The notes under the pieces: generated by a model | Databases searched by the model: none | What the model saw: the letters and a program-made list of their open reading frames with translations, nothing else | What the model was told of the DNA's origin: nothing | Program-made: the position numbers and the translations under genes | In this document: piece after piece, positions 46,235-58,609 of the stretch | How the letters are laid out: the number at the start of each line of letters is the position of its first letter | Position numbering within the stretch: position 1 is the first letter of the stretch | NCBI RefSeq assembly: GCF_002994745.2 | Contig: NC_037090.1 | Coordinates: 38,311,001-38,375,000 of the forward strand | Source of the DNA: Rosa chinensis | Lineage: Eukaryota > Streptophyta > Magnoliopsida > Rosales > Rosaceae | Length of the DNA: 64,000 bases | Reading direction: 5' to 3'

Positions 46235-48317
46235 GTATTGAGTAATGTCCCCTCGGGCGATTTTGAGGAGTGCAAAGCATGCTTAAACATACATCATAGT
46301 GTCAGTTTTTCACTCTGCACGTCTCTTGGTTCACTTTATATGTTGTTAATTTAAATGAAGGTTGACAAGAGTTTCTCTTCTGCATTTCAGTATCATAGCC
46401 TAGTTGGGGCATGTGTGTGTTTATTTGATTAGGGAATTTCTGATAGCCTTTTGTATTCTTTGGTGATCAATTTGCATTCTTTTTTTTCTTTTTTTAATTG
46501 CTGTGTGATTGCTGTTTAAATATTCTCCCTTCACTGTTTAAATTCAAAACAATCTCCACGGTATTCGCTTTGACGGGAATACATTTCATGATCCTTGAAT
46601 CAAACACATAAAACTTCAGCCTTTTTGGTCGCGGTTAAATTAGAGCTCTTAAACATTCCGTGTTGCCATAGCAATCTTATGTTTAGAAGTTCTGGTTTAC
46701 CAAAAGTATTGGACTGAAAACTTGTAATTTTAAACTTTAAAGGAGGTTTAAACATTCACACCTTTAAGGTTTAATATTAGTATACAACAAGAGGTAAAAA
46801 TCACCTTCAGAGGTTGTCACAATGTAGTGCAACGTACGTACTATACCATTGTAAAAGGGGTCACAGATTATCCGCTGCAAATTCTTTGAATAAAAATACA
46901 TTTTCAACTCTTGTTTTGTTATTCATTAGCATGATTGCTGTCATTTGTCATTTTGTCATTCCATTGATTTTGGGTGTTTGCTGTGAATCCAATATGGAGC
47001 ACCAACTTTTCTTCAGTCACTTCAGTTTTCTTGGTCTTATGGTATATTAACCTCCTAACAAGTTTTTGACTAATTAAGTTAATTGTTTGAGTCTTTTAAG
47101 AAGAAATATCATATTAGACCATAACAGAATTGCTTACTCAATTTAAGTGGACTGCCCTTCACCCTTCATTTCTTCTGAGCTCAGATTCACTCACTTGCTA
47201 AAAGTGAAAAGCTTTTTTCAGTAAATTACAGCAACCTTGTCATAATTATCTTCAGTTTAAGAACTAGTTTTGGCATTGCATATAAAGGGAATAATTGATA
47301 TTTGATAGAGATAACAATGATTCTGGAAACTATCAAATATATTTATGCATGATTTATATCATAGCTTCGTATTTAGTTTGTATGAGATGATACATACATT
47401 GGGCTTGTAATGAGGTTCTCTACAAAAAAAAAAAAAAAAAAAAAATTTGTCATTGGTTTTTGTTCATCTGGTTAATCGTCTATAAGTTAAAGTGGTTTCA
47501 CTTTTGAAATCTTCGACACCAAAAGAATGTGCATGATCAATATATAAGGTTAGTACTTGTTTTAGATTTTCTTAACATATGAATGCATATAATTTAATGG
47601 ATCAGTAGGAGCATCAGGAATTAGAGGATCTTCTACTCTAAATTATTGTAATTTTGGTTCATTTTTCCTTGGTCAAATTTCAGAGTTATTCGAGAACTTT
47701 TTGATTCTGTGTTCATATAATTGTCCCTATTCAATAATAATAATACAAATGCAAAGGTTTCAGCTCGATCAGTATGCATACCCAATATTCTGCTAAATTA
47801 CATTGTTCAAACATTAAGTTTGTGCTGCTATTATTAATTGAGTGCACTACAATGCAGATTATTCTTCATTGAAACTGTTATTTCAGGTTAAGATTTCCAA
47901 CATCATCAGTTGGACCAAATGCATTATTCCTTTAGTCATGTTGTGAATTTGGGAACACTTGATGTTTTGAATGTGTGGGAGTGCTTATTCTTCTATGTTT
48001 GCAGAATATTTTCCTTGACTACAGACACCACACTTTCTAATTAGAAGCTCATTTCAATAACCTTTTGACGTTCCATTTAATTTCAGTACTTTATTTAAGC
48101 AAGTTTTGACTTAAGTTACTGTGTTATGTACTCTGCAATTTATTAAATTTACTCGAGTAATAAAGTTGTTTTCAGTATTCATTATTAGCATATATATGTA
48201 CACAAGTTAGTCAAACTTGTATTAGCTTCATTTGAGGCATTTCTGATATAGGTTTTATTGTCATTATAAGCATATGTCTAAGAGTACATGGCTCCTGTGC
48301 TTCATGATTATTGTAGC
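46235..48317. other. AT-rich intron-like spacer
   Basis: No features are supported apart from a 22-base poly(A) at about 47422-47444. Confidence 0.5.
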
Positions 48318-50477
48318 TGATACGCTCAAAGCAAGCATATAAGTTAACCCTATAAATATCATTAGTAGTATAAGCAAGTAGGGATCGTTCTATTCCGGGG
48401 ATTGAGGGTACACCTGTCATTGTAGGACAAAAAAGGAATCAAAATAAGTACAAAGTAAATTATTTACAAAAATAAAACAAAGTATGAACATATTTACGAA
48501 ATTAGGGGGGGGGGGGGGGGGTTTGATTTAGAGTTCTGAAAATTAACTAAATAAAGAAAATAAATAAAACACAAAAACCATAATTACAAAAATGAAATGA
48601 GAGAAATAAAGATCAAAACCAAAGTTATAATCAAATTTGATTCAACCCTAATATTGTTCATCTAAGTCATGAGAAAGAAGTTGATCATGTGAAACGTTAG
48701 AAAACAAACGATTTCCCATATTTTACTTTCCTTGCTAATTGACCTAAGTGAAAGTACCTAGATCAATCCTATCAAACATGCAATCAAAGTCTAGAAAGCT
48801 AGCTAATCATAACATGTTCAACGCAATACACATGGAGAAAGGCTATCAACTTAAGTGAACAACTTAGTACGAAAAAGTCCATCTAATTGCAATCCTTTTC
48901 AATTAAATTCGGTTTTTGTCCAAAACCTTTACTACTTTTGATTCAAGTTCACAAAATAATAAGTTGAATCATGTTCTTAAATCTAGCAACAATTATATAT
49001 AAACCCTATATGTTTCGAACAACATAAGATAAATACATAAAAGATTTCAATCAAACAAATTTAACTAAACAATCTCACAAAAGCAACTAAGAATCACAAT
49101 ATAGGAATGGAAAATCTCATTCAATTATATAAATTTCAGAATTAATAACTTTGTTCAAACATCAATGTCAACTAGAAACAACCCAACGAAAATCAAAACA
49201 AGGTTACAAAGAAGATGTCGAATTACACCGTGGATGGAAGATGAGGATGAATGATTTATGTTGTTGGTTTCTTGAATCTCGAAAGCAAGCTCCAAGGGTG
49301 GTGATGGATGAATTACTTCACGGCTCCTTCTCTTCTTCGGCCTTGCTTGAAATCCGTGGGTGCACTAGAGGATGGAGAGAGGAGGAGAGGCTAGACGTTT
49401 ATGAGCGAGTAATTTTCTGAAAAATTGTAACGTGTGGAACTTCAAACGTCCAAGGAGGGAGGATATTTATAAGGGAAATCAAGGCTTCATGACACAGCTC
49501 CATCCTATCAGTTAATGCCACGTCAGCTTGTCATGTCACTCAACCAATCAAAAATTTCCACGTAAGCCTTGTTGTGTTGTCCAAAAACTCACCAAAATAA
49601 CTCCCTAATAAATTCTGATTTTCTGATTTATTTTCGGCCACAATATCTGTATGGATGAACCTAGACTTGATTTTAGCATCTCCTTGTTGTCTACACTTTT
49701 TATTTCCTTAAAAACTCTCCCTAATTCTCCTCCAACGCCATCTTCCATATATTCTCTTGATTTCCACATTATTCTCTCTTGATTTTCACGGCAACCACAC
49801 AATTATCTTTCAAGAATATCTGTTTTCCCTTAAAACTCTCTCCCAGAAAATCTCCAAGGCAATCCTTCCTTTTGTGGCATCAATCTCCTTGATATTTTCT
49901 GATTTTCACATTATTTTCTCCATTCCTCCTTGGAATTTAACGGCAAAGCACAATTAAATCTCCAAGAATATCTCTCATGCATCACAAAACCCTCATTTGT
50001 TGGGTTTCCATCCATTTTGCCGAAATCCATAATACTCTAGAAGATTCTTGGGCCTCCTTGCGTCATCTTCAAGCCTTATAGTTTCCTAGTGCCTCCAGGA
50101 ATCTTCCTTCAACGTCAACTTCCTTTATTTTTCTGCTCATGCTTTCTTGTTTGCTCAGGAGTCTTGCTGTGACAAAGTTTCCTTTTTTGGACAAGGTTTC
50201 CTGGTTAAAACAGGATTCCTGGTTGGACCAGGAAAACTTTTTTTTTTTTTTTTTTTCCAGCTCACTTAGGCAGTCCTTGAGTTCTCTCCAGCTTTTCTTT
50301 CCCTTTTGAGCTTATTTCAGCTTGTTTGCTCCAAGGACCTGAAAATAGAAACTATTACTAAAAAAGGAAACTTTCTAAAATAGTGACTTTCCTAAACAAG
50401 AAAGATTCATTTAAGGAAATAACTAAGTAAATATGAGGAAATAACAATTAAAATGTCGCATTAAAATGCTCCTATCA
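48318..50477 (-). mobile_element. Solo LTR (2.16 kb)
   Basis: It begins TGATACGCTC and ends GCTCCTATCA, so TG...CA with TGATA/TATCA inverted ends, and is flanked by the perfect 5-bp duplication GTAGC (48313-48317, 50478-50482). No internal coding region or second LTR lies inside. A TATA box (CTTATAAATATCC, minus strand, near 49464-49475) suggests minus orientation. The wording AAGTAGGGATCGTTCTATTC is typical of long Ty3/gypsy LTRs, but the family is inferred. Confidence 0.85.
48505..48521 (+). repeat. G17 homopolymer
   Basis: Seventeen consecutive G residues lie within the solo LTR, on the minus strand C17. Confidence 0.95.
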
Positions 50478-51112
50478 GTAGCATGATTATGAGGTGTCAT
50501 TTAGGGACTGCATACAGGATTGCTCAGAGGACAAGATCTATTATGGCCAACTGATGTTAGTTTCTATGTGTTAATAATTTGTTCATTATACCTGCCTATT
50601 TGTCTTCTTATTATGAGTACAATCTTGATTTAATCTATAAGTTTATGTTTGTTATTGTAGCCTCTGAAGAACTTTGAATTGAGAAATTGTGAAAATGAAA
50701 GAATTGAGCATGTCAAGAGAGAGGAAACCGGAGAAAGACAGAAAGAAGGGAGGGAAGAAGAAATGGAGGTCCAAACAGATGACCAGCTGCCAGCACAGCA
50801 GCTTGTTGAAAAATGTAGCATTAGGTAGGTATCGAGAGTGGAAGAAACAGGAGGACAGCGAGAAATAATTAGAGAAGAAGAGGAGGTGCAAGCTATCGAA
50901 GAGCAGCCTTCACCACCGCCTGCTGACCAATGTAGCATTGGGCATGCATGGAGTGAGGAAGAAGTTGGAGCACTCAACAAAGGATCGGGTAGTGAAGTTG
51001 ACATCCAAATCATTGAGGTGAAGCAATCACAATCCTCAGTTGCTGCAGGCGTGAGTATCTGTTCTAACTTGTGTATTTCTTTATCATTTTACATGTTGTG
51101 CTGTAGACTGGT

Positions 51113-51232
51113 TCTTGCAGGAACATGCAAATCCACTTGGTTCAGATTACAGATTCCTTAGTGGTATTAGCACATGCTGTTCTTGCAGGAACATGCAAAT
51201 CCACTTGGTTCAGATTACAGATTCCTTAGGCT
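51113..51232. repeat. Direct repeat of a ~50-bp segment
   Basis: TTCTTGCAGGAACATGCAAA and the following ~30 bases occur at 51113-51163 and again at 51180-51231. A third, more diverged copy with its downstream flank lies at 53657-53790, beyond the LINE and LTR remnants. Confidence 0.85.
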
Positions 51233-51505
51233 TGTAGTGTTACATTGCTTTCATATTCAGACTGCATATGGATCGATATATTTTGGTTCTTTCTTGAGTG
51301 CTGAAGAAGTAGACTAGGAAGGAAAAAAAAAAAAGGCAGACTATAACACAATGCAATACAATTTCAACTTGGGCATGTCACCTAAAACAAAAGTCAGGGG
51401 TACCAAAAGAACTAGATATGAAGATAGATACTACAAAGAACAAAACATGATTTTGGCTACATATTCTGCTTAATTTCCAAAGTGATAATGACCGAAAGAA
51501 ATGTT

Positions 51506-51695
51506 CACCCAAGTGTTCTCATGGATACAGTGATTATAAAGCATATGGTAGGATGTTAAAATGTGAAGAAAATGTTTCCAGTATGGGAGCAAACAAGGCA
51601 AAAAATAATTAGGCTTCCCTGCTCAGATTTCTTTCGGGCGTGAAAAGGTTCAGCATATGCTTTATAATCACTGTATCCACGAGAACACTTGGGTG
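51506..51695. repeat. 42-bp inverted repeat (foldback, 106-base loop)
   Basis: Arm 51506-51547 starts CACCCAAGTGTTCTC; arm 51654-51695 is its inverse with one mismatch. An RNA from either strand would fold into a nearly perfect 42-bp stem. Confidence 0.93.
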
Positions 51696-51904
51696 AAGAA
51701 AGCTTTGCAAGCTAAAAAGGATTTTCTGTTCGTTGAAGCAACTTGGGTTCAGATGCAAAAACTTCTTCTCCTAATTTGCGGCTGGAAAGAGGAGGCAGCA
51801 ACCCCTTGACGGTTTGCAAATGAAAGAAATGTAGTGATGTAACTCAACTTTTGCATGTATAGGCATGTAGACATTTTAACATTAGTTGACCGACTCTTTC
51901 ACTT

Positions 51905-52205
51905 CAGTGTGTGGAATCATGCAGGGTGACCCTTTGTCCCCTTTATTATTCTTTGCATGAAGAACTCCCACATTCTCTCTCATTTTGTGCTTACTATCAG
52001 TGGAAGCCTGTCAAAGTGTCAAGAGATGGTCCAGCAATATCCCACATATTTTTTTTCGGATGACGTCATCCTTTCTGGTAAAGCAACTAAAAATAAAGCT
52101 TATCTTATTATGAGGAAAGCTATAGGCATCTTTTGCAAAGCCTCAGATTAGAAAGTCAGTTTTGAGAAATCAAGGACGTTGTGTTCTCCTAATTTGCATC
52201 CCAAT
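51905..52205 (+). pseudogene. LINE reverse transcriptase fragment
   Basis: Blocks GIMQGDPLSPLLF, VKVSRDGPAISHIFFSDDVI and FCKASD stop KVSFEKSR belong to plant L1-type RT. The catalytic FADD box is FSDD. At least two frameshifts and two stops occur. Both flanks are unrelated sequence, so it is a truncated relic, different in sequence from the LINE at 53901. Confidence 0.85.
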
Positions 52206-52870
52206 TTTACTGCTGCTCTTGAAACCCTAGAATTTCAAATCCTCAATTCGATCTCCACACTTCAAATCGTTGCAAGCCGCTTGGAGGGAAGCATCTATGT
52301 CTCCTGGACCTTAAAAGCCCTCAAGAATCATCGCCGAAGGTGGCTGGAATTAAGAGAATCACTACGGGTCTAAAATCACGCCGCCATTGCCTTCTCTGCC
52401 TTGCTGCACCTTGTACGGCTCAAATCGGGCCACACACCACCACGGACTTGAAGAGAGGAAGAGAGCTTTCCAATGGGACCGGTGGCGCCCCAATCCGTGG
52501 CTAGACGGCGAAGATATTACCGGAGAAAGAAATGGGTCGGGTTCGGGATCGAGTTTTCATAGAGAGAAAATAGGTTCCCGTTTTTGGAAACTTTCCAAAA
52601 TCAGAAAAATTAATTTAATTTCAGAATTTTTTTATTTATTGGAATTTCCCAAAATAGTAAAAACTTCCGCGAACCCTAAACCCCTCAAAAATAAAATGTT
52701 TCGAGTAATTATTCGTTTGAAACACTCTCGCTCCCGTCGAACCACGAAATAGTACTAACGAACACTTTATTAATTTCAGGAAATTCCAAGAAATTAATAA
52801 CGAATTTCCAAAGTATTACATGTCCCTTGCTGACCGTTGTGAGTTTGCAATGGTAATGTATTGGACGACA
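52206..52870 (+). other. LTR-like noncoding sequence
   Basis: The stretch from AACCCTAGAATTTC to TGACCGTTGTGAGTTTGC has the look of a Ty3/gypsy LTR (UTR-like with CGTCGAACCACGAAATAG near 52735). No paired copy or target duplication was found; the open frame 52387-52752 lacks any domain. Confidence 0.35.
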
Positions 52871-53656
52871 GTGATGTGTCCAGTTTGAATATGGACGGTT
52901 CAGATGTCCTCTTTCTTTATTTTCTTTTTTTTTAACTTCAACGGTTATATTTATAATCTGACGGGCCAGATTGAAGAAAAAAAATCATGGCTCTTATTAA
53001 ATTGATGGTTATTAGTTCTATCTTTATTCAAAAAAATTATTAAAAAAACCCAGAAAATTGAAGAAGAAAAAATCTACCCGTTGGAACAGCAAATTTTAGG
53101 AAAGTCTACTCATTCTTTCCTAATTCTTCACACCAAACATCTTCCATCTTCTTCAAAATTTTTCATTTATTCACCCATCTTCTTGTTCTTAAATTTTTCT
53201 CTTAGAAAAAATGGGTTCAAGAAAGGATTCTTGGAGGCACAATGAAGAGTTGGCCACGTCACGCATCATCCTATCAAAGACTGAAGGTTGCATTCTATAT
53301 CGTCTACAAAATATGTTTGGTTCATACCTGCACGGATCTATTAAGTATTGAGCTTTGAGCATAAGCTCTAGAGTTCTAGCGGTATACTTATGACCTTTTG
53401 AAGAGCTACCCCATTGTGATTCCTCATCTTCCAGAGTTTATATTTGCAAGGCAATAGCAAACATCATCATGGATCTTCGACGGTTTCTCGTGACGGCATC
53501 TTCTTAACCTTTCATCAACCATTTTGTCAAACGATTCATTGTAGAAATAGTTTGACAAAATCAAAATAAAAAGAATATGGAAATTTGTAGGATTTGGATA
53601 TGAGAAGTGTTTGTAAACTTGTGAGAGATGAGGGTGACAACAACTCCATTTGGTTT
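52871..53656. other. Unassigned, possible gene relic
   Basis: A short plus-strand frame from 53211 (MGSRKDSWRHNEELATSRII) looks coding-like but breaks after about 45 codons. I cannot identify it. Confidence 0.3.
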
Positions 53657-53900
53657 TGCAGAAACATGAAAATCCACTTTGTTCAAGTTACAGATTCCTT
53701 GGGCTTATAGTGTTACATTGCTTTCATTCAGACTGCATATAGATATATATTTTTGTTCTTTCTTGAGTGCTGAAGGAATAGAGTAGGAAGATAAAATAAT
53801 AATAATAATAAATAAAATAAAACATAATTGAATAACCTTAATTGAACAAGATGATTAGCTAACAAAGAAACTCTAATATGTTAACCATGAACCCCGTGTA

Positions 53901-56900
53901 TTGGTGAGAAACAGGAGGGAGAACTTTTCAGACCTAGGGTTTGCGCCTCCGGTTCCTAGGGTTTTCTGCAGGGCCGATTGCCGGATTCAACGAGTACACC
54001 TTGTTCTCGTCATTATGAGCTGTCTGATTTGGAACTGTCAAGGGATAGTGAATAACAGAACTCGTTATGCCCTCAGGTCGTTGATCCAGAAGCATAAGTC
54101 TTCTTTGGTTTTTCTCAGCGAGACTCACTACACGAAACTGCAGCACCAGTCGCTCTTAAAATCGGTTGGTCTTTCTCAGATTGCCCATTCCGATCGAGTT
54201 GACAGAGCAGGCGGGTTAGCTTTGCTGTGGGATGACTCCATCACCGTCAATGTTAAAATGGTTGATCGATACTTCATTGATGCGGTAGTGAAGGGTCCAG
54301 ACAACGTGGAGTGGCGCTTTACTGGTTTCTACGACCACCCGAAAACCGGGCAACGTCATATTTCGTGGGATTTGCTTAGGTCCTTAGCCCGGGATCCTCT
54401 AGAGAAGTGGGTTGTTGCAGGAGATTTTAATGACATATTGGAGTTGGGGGAGAAATCAAGTGGAAGGCTTCGAAGTTTAGGGCAGATGCAGGCCTTCCGT
54501 CAAGCATTGACAGACTGCCATTTGGAAGACATGGGGGCTGCAGGATTTTTGTATACTTGGTGTGATTCCGGGACAAAAGAAAGGCTGGATAGGTGCACTG
54601 CTTCCACGACGTGGTGGGCTGCTTTTGGTTTTTCGAGAGTAGTGCATTTGCACCCTAGTCGGTCGGATCATGTTCCTTTGTTACTAGAAGTACGCTGTGT
54701 TCCACCGGTGCATGAGTGACGGAGAAGGCAGTTTCGGTTTGAGGAGATGTGGTATACCCATGACGGTTTTTCTTAGAAGGTAGAGGAAGCCTGGAACGAA
54801 GCTTCTACCGGGGATCCTATGCTGAATATCTGTCAAAAAATTAAGGGGGTTGGCCAACAGTTACTTGTCTGGGACCGCACTGTGTTTCGGAGCCGTAGGA
54901 ATGAAGTGGAGGTGATTCGTTCTCAACTTAACGACTTGTTGCAAAAACCGTTTGATCCGATTGACCACGAGGCCAAGTTGCAGCTGTCTAAAAAGCTGAA
55001 TGAGTTAATGTCTATTGATGAAACTTACTGGCGCCAAAGATCATAGGAGATTTGGCTCAAGAAAGGTAACAGAAATACAAAATACTTTCATAAGCGAGCC
55101 TCTAATCGTTGTCAGAAGAATAGAATTAAAGGGCTTTTTGATCAGGAAGGTATCTGGCAGGAGTCTTCTCCAGGGATCGAGAAAGTTGTTTTGGAGTATT
55201 TTCAGTCAGTTTTTAGCTCTCAACCCTCTGATTCTGCAGCTCAGGATACTGTCCTCCAGGCCATCTCACCTCGAGTTACGGCGTCTATGAATGCTTCTCT
55301 GTTGGCCCCTTATACTATGGAGGAAGTCCGTGAGGCGCTTTTCCAGATGCATCCTTCTAAGGCACCGGGGCCTGATGGTATGTCTCCTTTTTTCTTTCAG
55401 AAATATTGGGATTTGGTTGGGCATGAGGTTAGCAATGTGGTAATCTCGATGCTGACTAGAATGTAGATGCCCCCGGATTTGAACTTTACTCATGTAGTGC
55501 TCATCCTGAAAGTCAAGGAAGTGACAACTATGTCACATTTGCGACCCATAGCTCTCTGCAATGTGTTGTATAAGATTACTTCCAAGGTTGTGGCTAACAG
55601 ATTAAAAAACTTTCTACCAGACATTATTTCCCCCCAACAGAGTGCGTTGGTGCCTGACGGGTTGATTTCTGACAATACTCTGGTGGCTCCAGAAATGGCC
55701 CACTATATGAATAAGCTCAGGCGTGGACAAGAAGGTTTCTTGGCCCTCAAATTAGATATTACCAAGGCCGATGACAGGTTGGAGTGGAGCTTCTTTCGTC
55801 AGTTCATGTTAAAGATGGGTTTTGCTACTCAGTGGGTTGACTTGATTATGTTTTTCCTTTCTACGGTATGTTATTCTTTTCACATTAATGGTGCACCTAA
55901 GGGATTTATTGCTCCTCAATAGGGATTAAGGCAAGGGGATCCTATTTCACCCTATTTATTCCTTTTGTGTGCGGAGGGTTTATCTGCTCTCATCTCTCAT
56001 GCGGTATCGAATGGAAGTTGGTAGGGTATGCGTATTTGTGATGGAGCACCTATAATTAGTCATCTACTATTTGCTGATGACAGCATGCTATATTCCTTTG
56101 CTAGTTCTGAGGATTGTTACAGGATCCGTCGCTTGCTTAATACCTATGAGGAAGCATCCGGTCAGCAAGTGAATCTCCAGAAAAGTAATGTGGTGTTTAG
56201 TGGTAGTGTTCTTCCCCATCTGCGTGACCAATTAGCACAAATTTTGGGGGTACAGGTAGTATCGAAACATGAAAAATATCTAGGCATTCCAACTCTTGTG
56301 GGACGTTCCAAGACTGAGACTTTTGCTTTTATTAAAGATAAGTTATCTAAGAAACTGACAGGTTGGAGATCTAAATTACTGAGTAGTGCAGGAAGGGAGA
56401 TTCTCATCAAGGTGGTAGTTCAAGCAATGCCACTCTACACTATGAATTGTTATCTGCTACCTCAATCCTTTATTCAGGAGCTTCATCAACTGGTTGCCCA
56501 ATTTTGGTGGGGTAGTACGGAGGAGAAATGGGCTATGCATTGGCGTGCATGGGATGAGTTATGCAAACCCAAAAGCATGGGAGGTATGGGGTTCCGCCAT
56601 TTATTTGCTTTTAATCTGGCTATGTTAGCAAAACAAGGATGGCAGCTCCTTCAAAATCCAGACTCGTTAATCGGGCGTTGGTTCAAAGCTATTTATTTTC
56701 CTCAGTGTAATTTTTGGGAAGCCTCCTTGGGTGACCAGCCCTCTTATGCTTAGAGGAGTATTTTACAGGGCAGAGATATTCTTCGGGCCGGTATTCACCG
56801 CCATGTTGGAAATGGATTGTCAACCAATATTTGGTCAGACACATGGTTATTGGGAGAAGACCTAAGCTCCTACCAAGCAGCAAGTGCTGCGGTGGTGACC

Positions 56901-57716
56901 AATTTGTTTCTTTCTCTAGGTGTGTGGAATTTACCGCTTTTATCTACCTTATTCCCACCACACATTGTGCACAAAATTCAAGTATTGCCTTTGAGTCCCC
57001 TTAACCACGCGGATAGGTGGATTTGGGGAGGTGATATGAAGGGCAGGTTTATTGTGAAGTCTGTGTATCATATTGCTAGGAGTAGAATTCTGGAGGATGA
57101 TTCTTCTACTCCTAATCCTAGTGCCATTCTCTGGAAGCAACTTTGGCAAGCTCAAGTACCAGGGAATGTGAAGGTGTGTGCATGGAAGGCAGCTTCCAAT
57201 ATTCTTCCTACACGAAGTCGGCTTAGTGAAAGAGGTATTGATATGGATACCCGATGCTCTTTTTGTGATGAAGAAGTGGAATCTACTATCCATGCCCTTC
57301 GGGATTGTCCTCATGCAGTAAGTATTCTTCAAGTGGCTAATATCCCCACTCTTACTAATGCATCCTGTGTGGCAGATTGGTTGATTGCTATCTATACACT
57401 CGCTCCTGCGGCCTTTTCTCCTTTCCTAATGTTGATTTGGGCTACATGGAGAAACAGGAATTCACGGATTTGGGATGAGGAATGTAAATCCTGTAATGAA
57501 ATTGTGCCTTTGACTCTGGGATGGTGGAATGACTATAAGACTGCTCACTCTCCTCCTGTTCGTGATAATGGTCTATGGGTCCTACATAGGTGGAGTAAAC
57601 CTTCAGCTGGGTTTATTAAACTTAACGTGGATGCTGCTTTTAACTTGGACACAGGTTTGGCCGGGTTGGGGGGAATCTTTCGGGATCACGAAGGCTCTGT
57701 TGTGGGGGGTCTATAG
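53901..57716 (+). pseudogene. L1-type LINE ORF2 (endonuclease, RT, zinc-binding, partial RNase H), stop-interrupted
   Basis: One single reading frame of 1,272 codons runs the whole length without a frameshift, interrupted by eight stop positions, seven of them TAG including the last. Domains in order: AP endonuclease from the ATG at 54015 (MSCLIWNCQG, FLSETHYTK, VAGDFNDI, SRSDHVPLL), RT ([43 protein letters not shown] with intact FADD), zf-RVT (NVKVCAWKAASNILPTRSRL; CSFC...H...C), then an RNase H start (FIKLNVDAAFN) cut after about 45 residues at 57716. LINEs normally lose their 5' end; here the 3' part is missing. No poly(A) tail or target duplication is visible. Confidence 0.93.
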
Positions 57717-58609
57717 AAACACTCGGTGACTGATTTAATATGTAGATCATTGTATAGTTTGATATTAACTTATTTTTCCCTGAATTTTCATTGAACTTCT
57801 CTTGATGAATTGACTCTACAATCTACATCATATGTTCATACGGAATCTATACCTCCATATGACTCATTATTGGCATATATAATCTACTCTGTGCTGCATT
57901 ATTAGCCATGAAGAATTTGAAAACCATTCAAACAACTTGGTATACTCTACATCAAACATAAAAAATATAATCCAATAGTTGGAATAATAGACTGTAATTA
58001 CAAACATGTATTTGCACTGTAAATAACAAATGAAGGATTTGGAATCCATGACTTGTGTTTCCTTGTACTGTCAAATACTTGCACAAACAGTTGGGCAAAT
58101 CTACACAACAAAATCTTCATATACAGAACAATTGAAAGAATCAGAAAGAAATACCCAACAACAATCTTGCTAAATACCACACTGCAAAATGCGCTAGAAA
58201 ACCAAAAAGCAGCCTCAAATAAACTTCTGCAGAATATCCTCCTCAGTTTTCGCCATCCACAATGTAACCAAGCTTAAGATTATATCCATCGCATTATTTT
58301 TCCCTTATCCAACTCGAAAGGCTGGCATGGACTGGCATTTTTTTGCAAAAGAGGTTTGAACTGGTTGCAACTTCATCTGCTCTATAGAATTCTTGGTTCT
58401 TGAAATGATACGACATTCTCCTTTTGCTGCTTTGGTGCTGCTACTTTTGCTTTGGCTGCTTTTCACTGACTCAAATTCTCAATTGGACTCGATACAAAAT
58501 GTGCATATGGCATATTATCTCCAGCATTTAGATTTCACCGGCACAATTGCAATTCCCCATTTATAGATGAAGAGAAAATTTGCTTGGGAAACCCTGCTTG
58601 GTACAATCT
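57717..58609. other. Spacer; possible coding-like stretch on minus strand
   Basis: AT-rich. On the minus strand 58335-58480 is open and Ser/Lys-rich (SVKSSQSKSSSTKAAKGE), and may belong to the acidic gene relic beside it. Confidence 0.3.

Larger units (their letters stand above)
45795..51050 (+). pseudogene. Unrecognised host gene, at least three exon-like blocks, frame-damaged
   Basis: Block 1 (45795-46013) is open for 73 codons: HKVDNFSELEWERGKGKRGG, then VRVSLSSGTKPQEEPEN..., ending at a GT donor. Block 2 (46138-46234) follows a CAG-type acceptor: VNNPELRSKHNVWRDEAVDQ, then a 1-base frame slip before PVERCSTVQ. Block 3 (50661-51050) is open for 130 codons except one TAG at about 50825, and is acidic. 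A short motif recurs: PVERCST, LVEKCSI, PADQCSI. Splice borders are good. The solo LTR (48318-50477) sits in the intron between blocks 2 and 3. I do not recognise the protein. No start codon fits block 1, so it is probably a decaying gene or misses an upstream exon. Confidence 0.4.

Noticed and set aside
48318..50477. Independent gene (89-codon frame at 49151 and others)
   Set aside because: The whole interval is bounded by a perfect 5-bp duplication with LTR ends; the frames have no domains.
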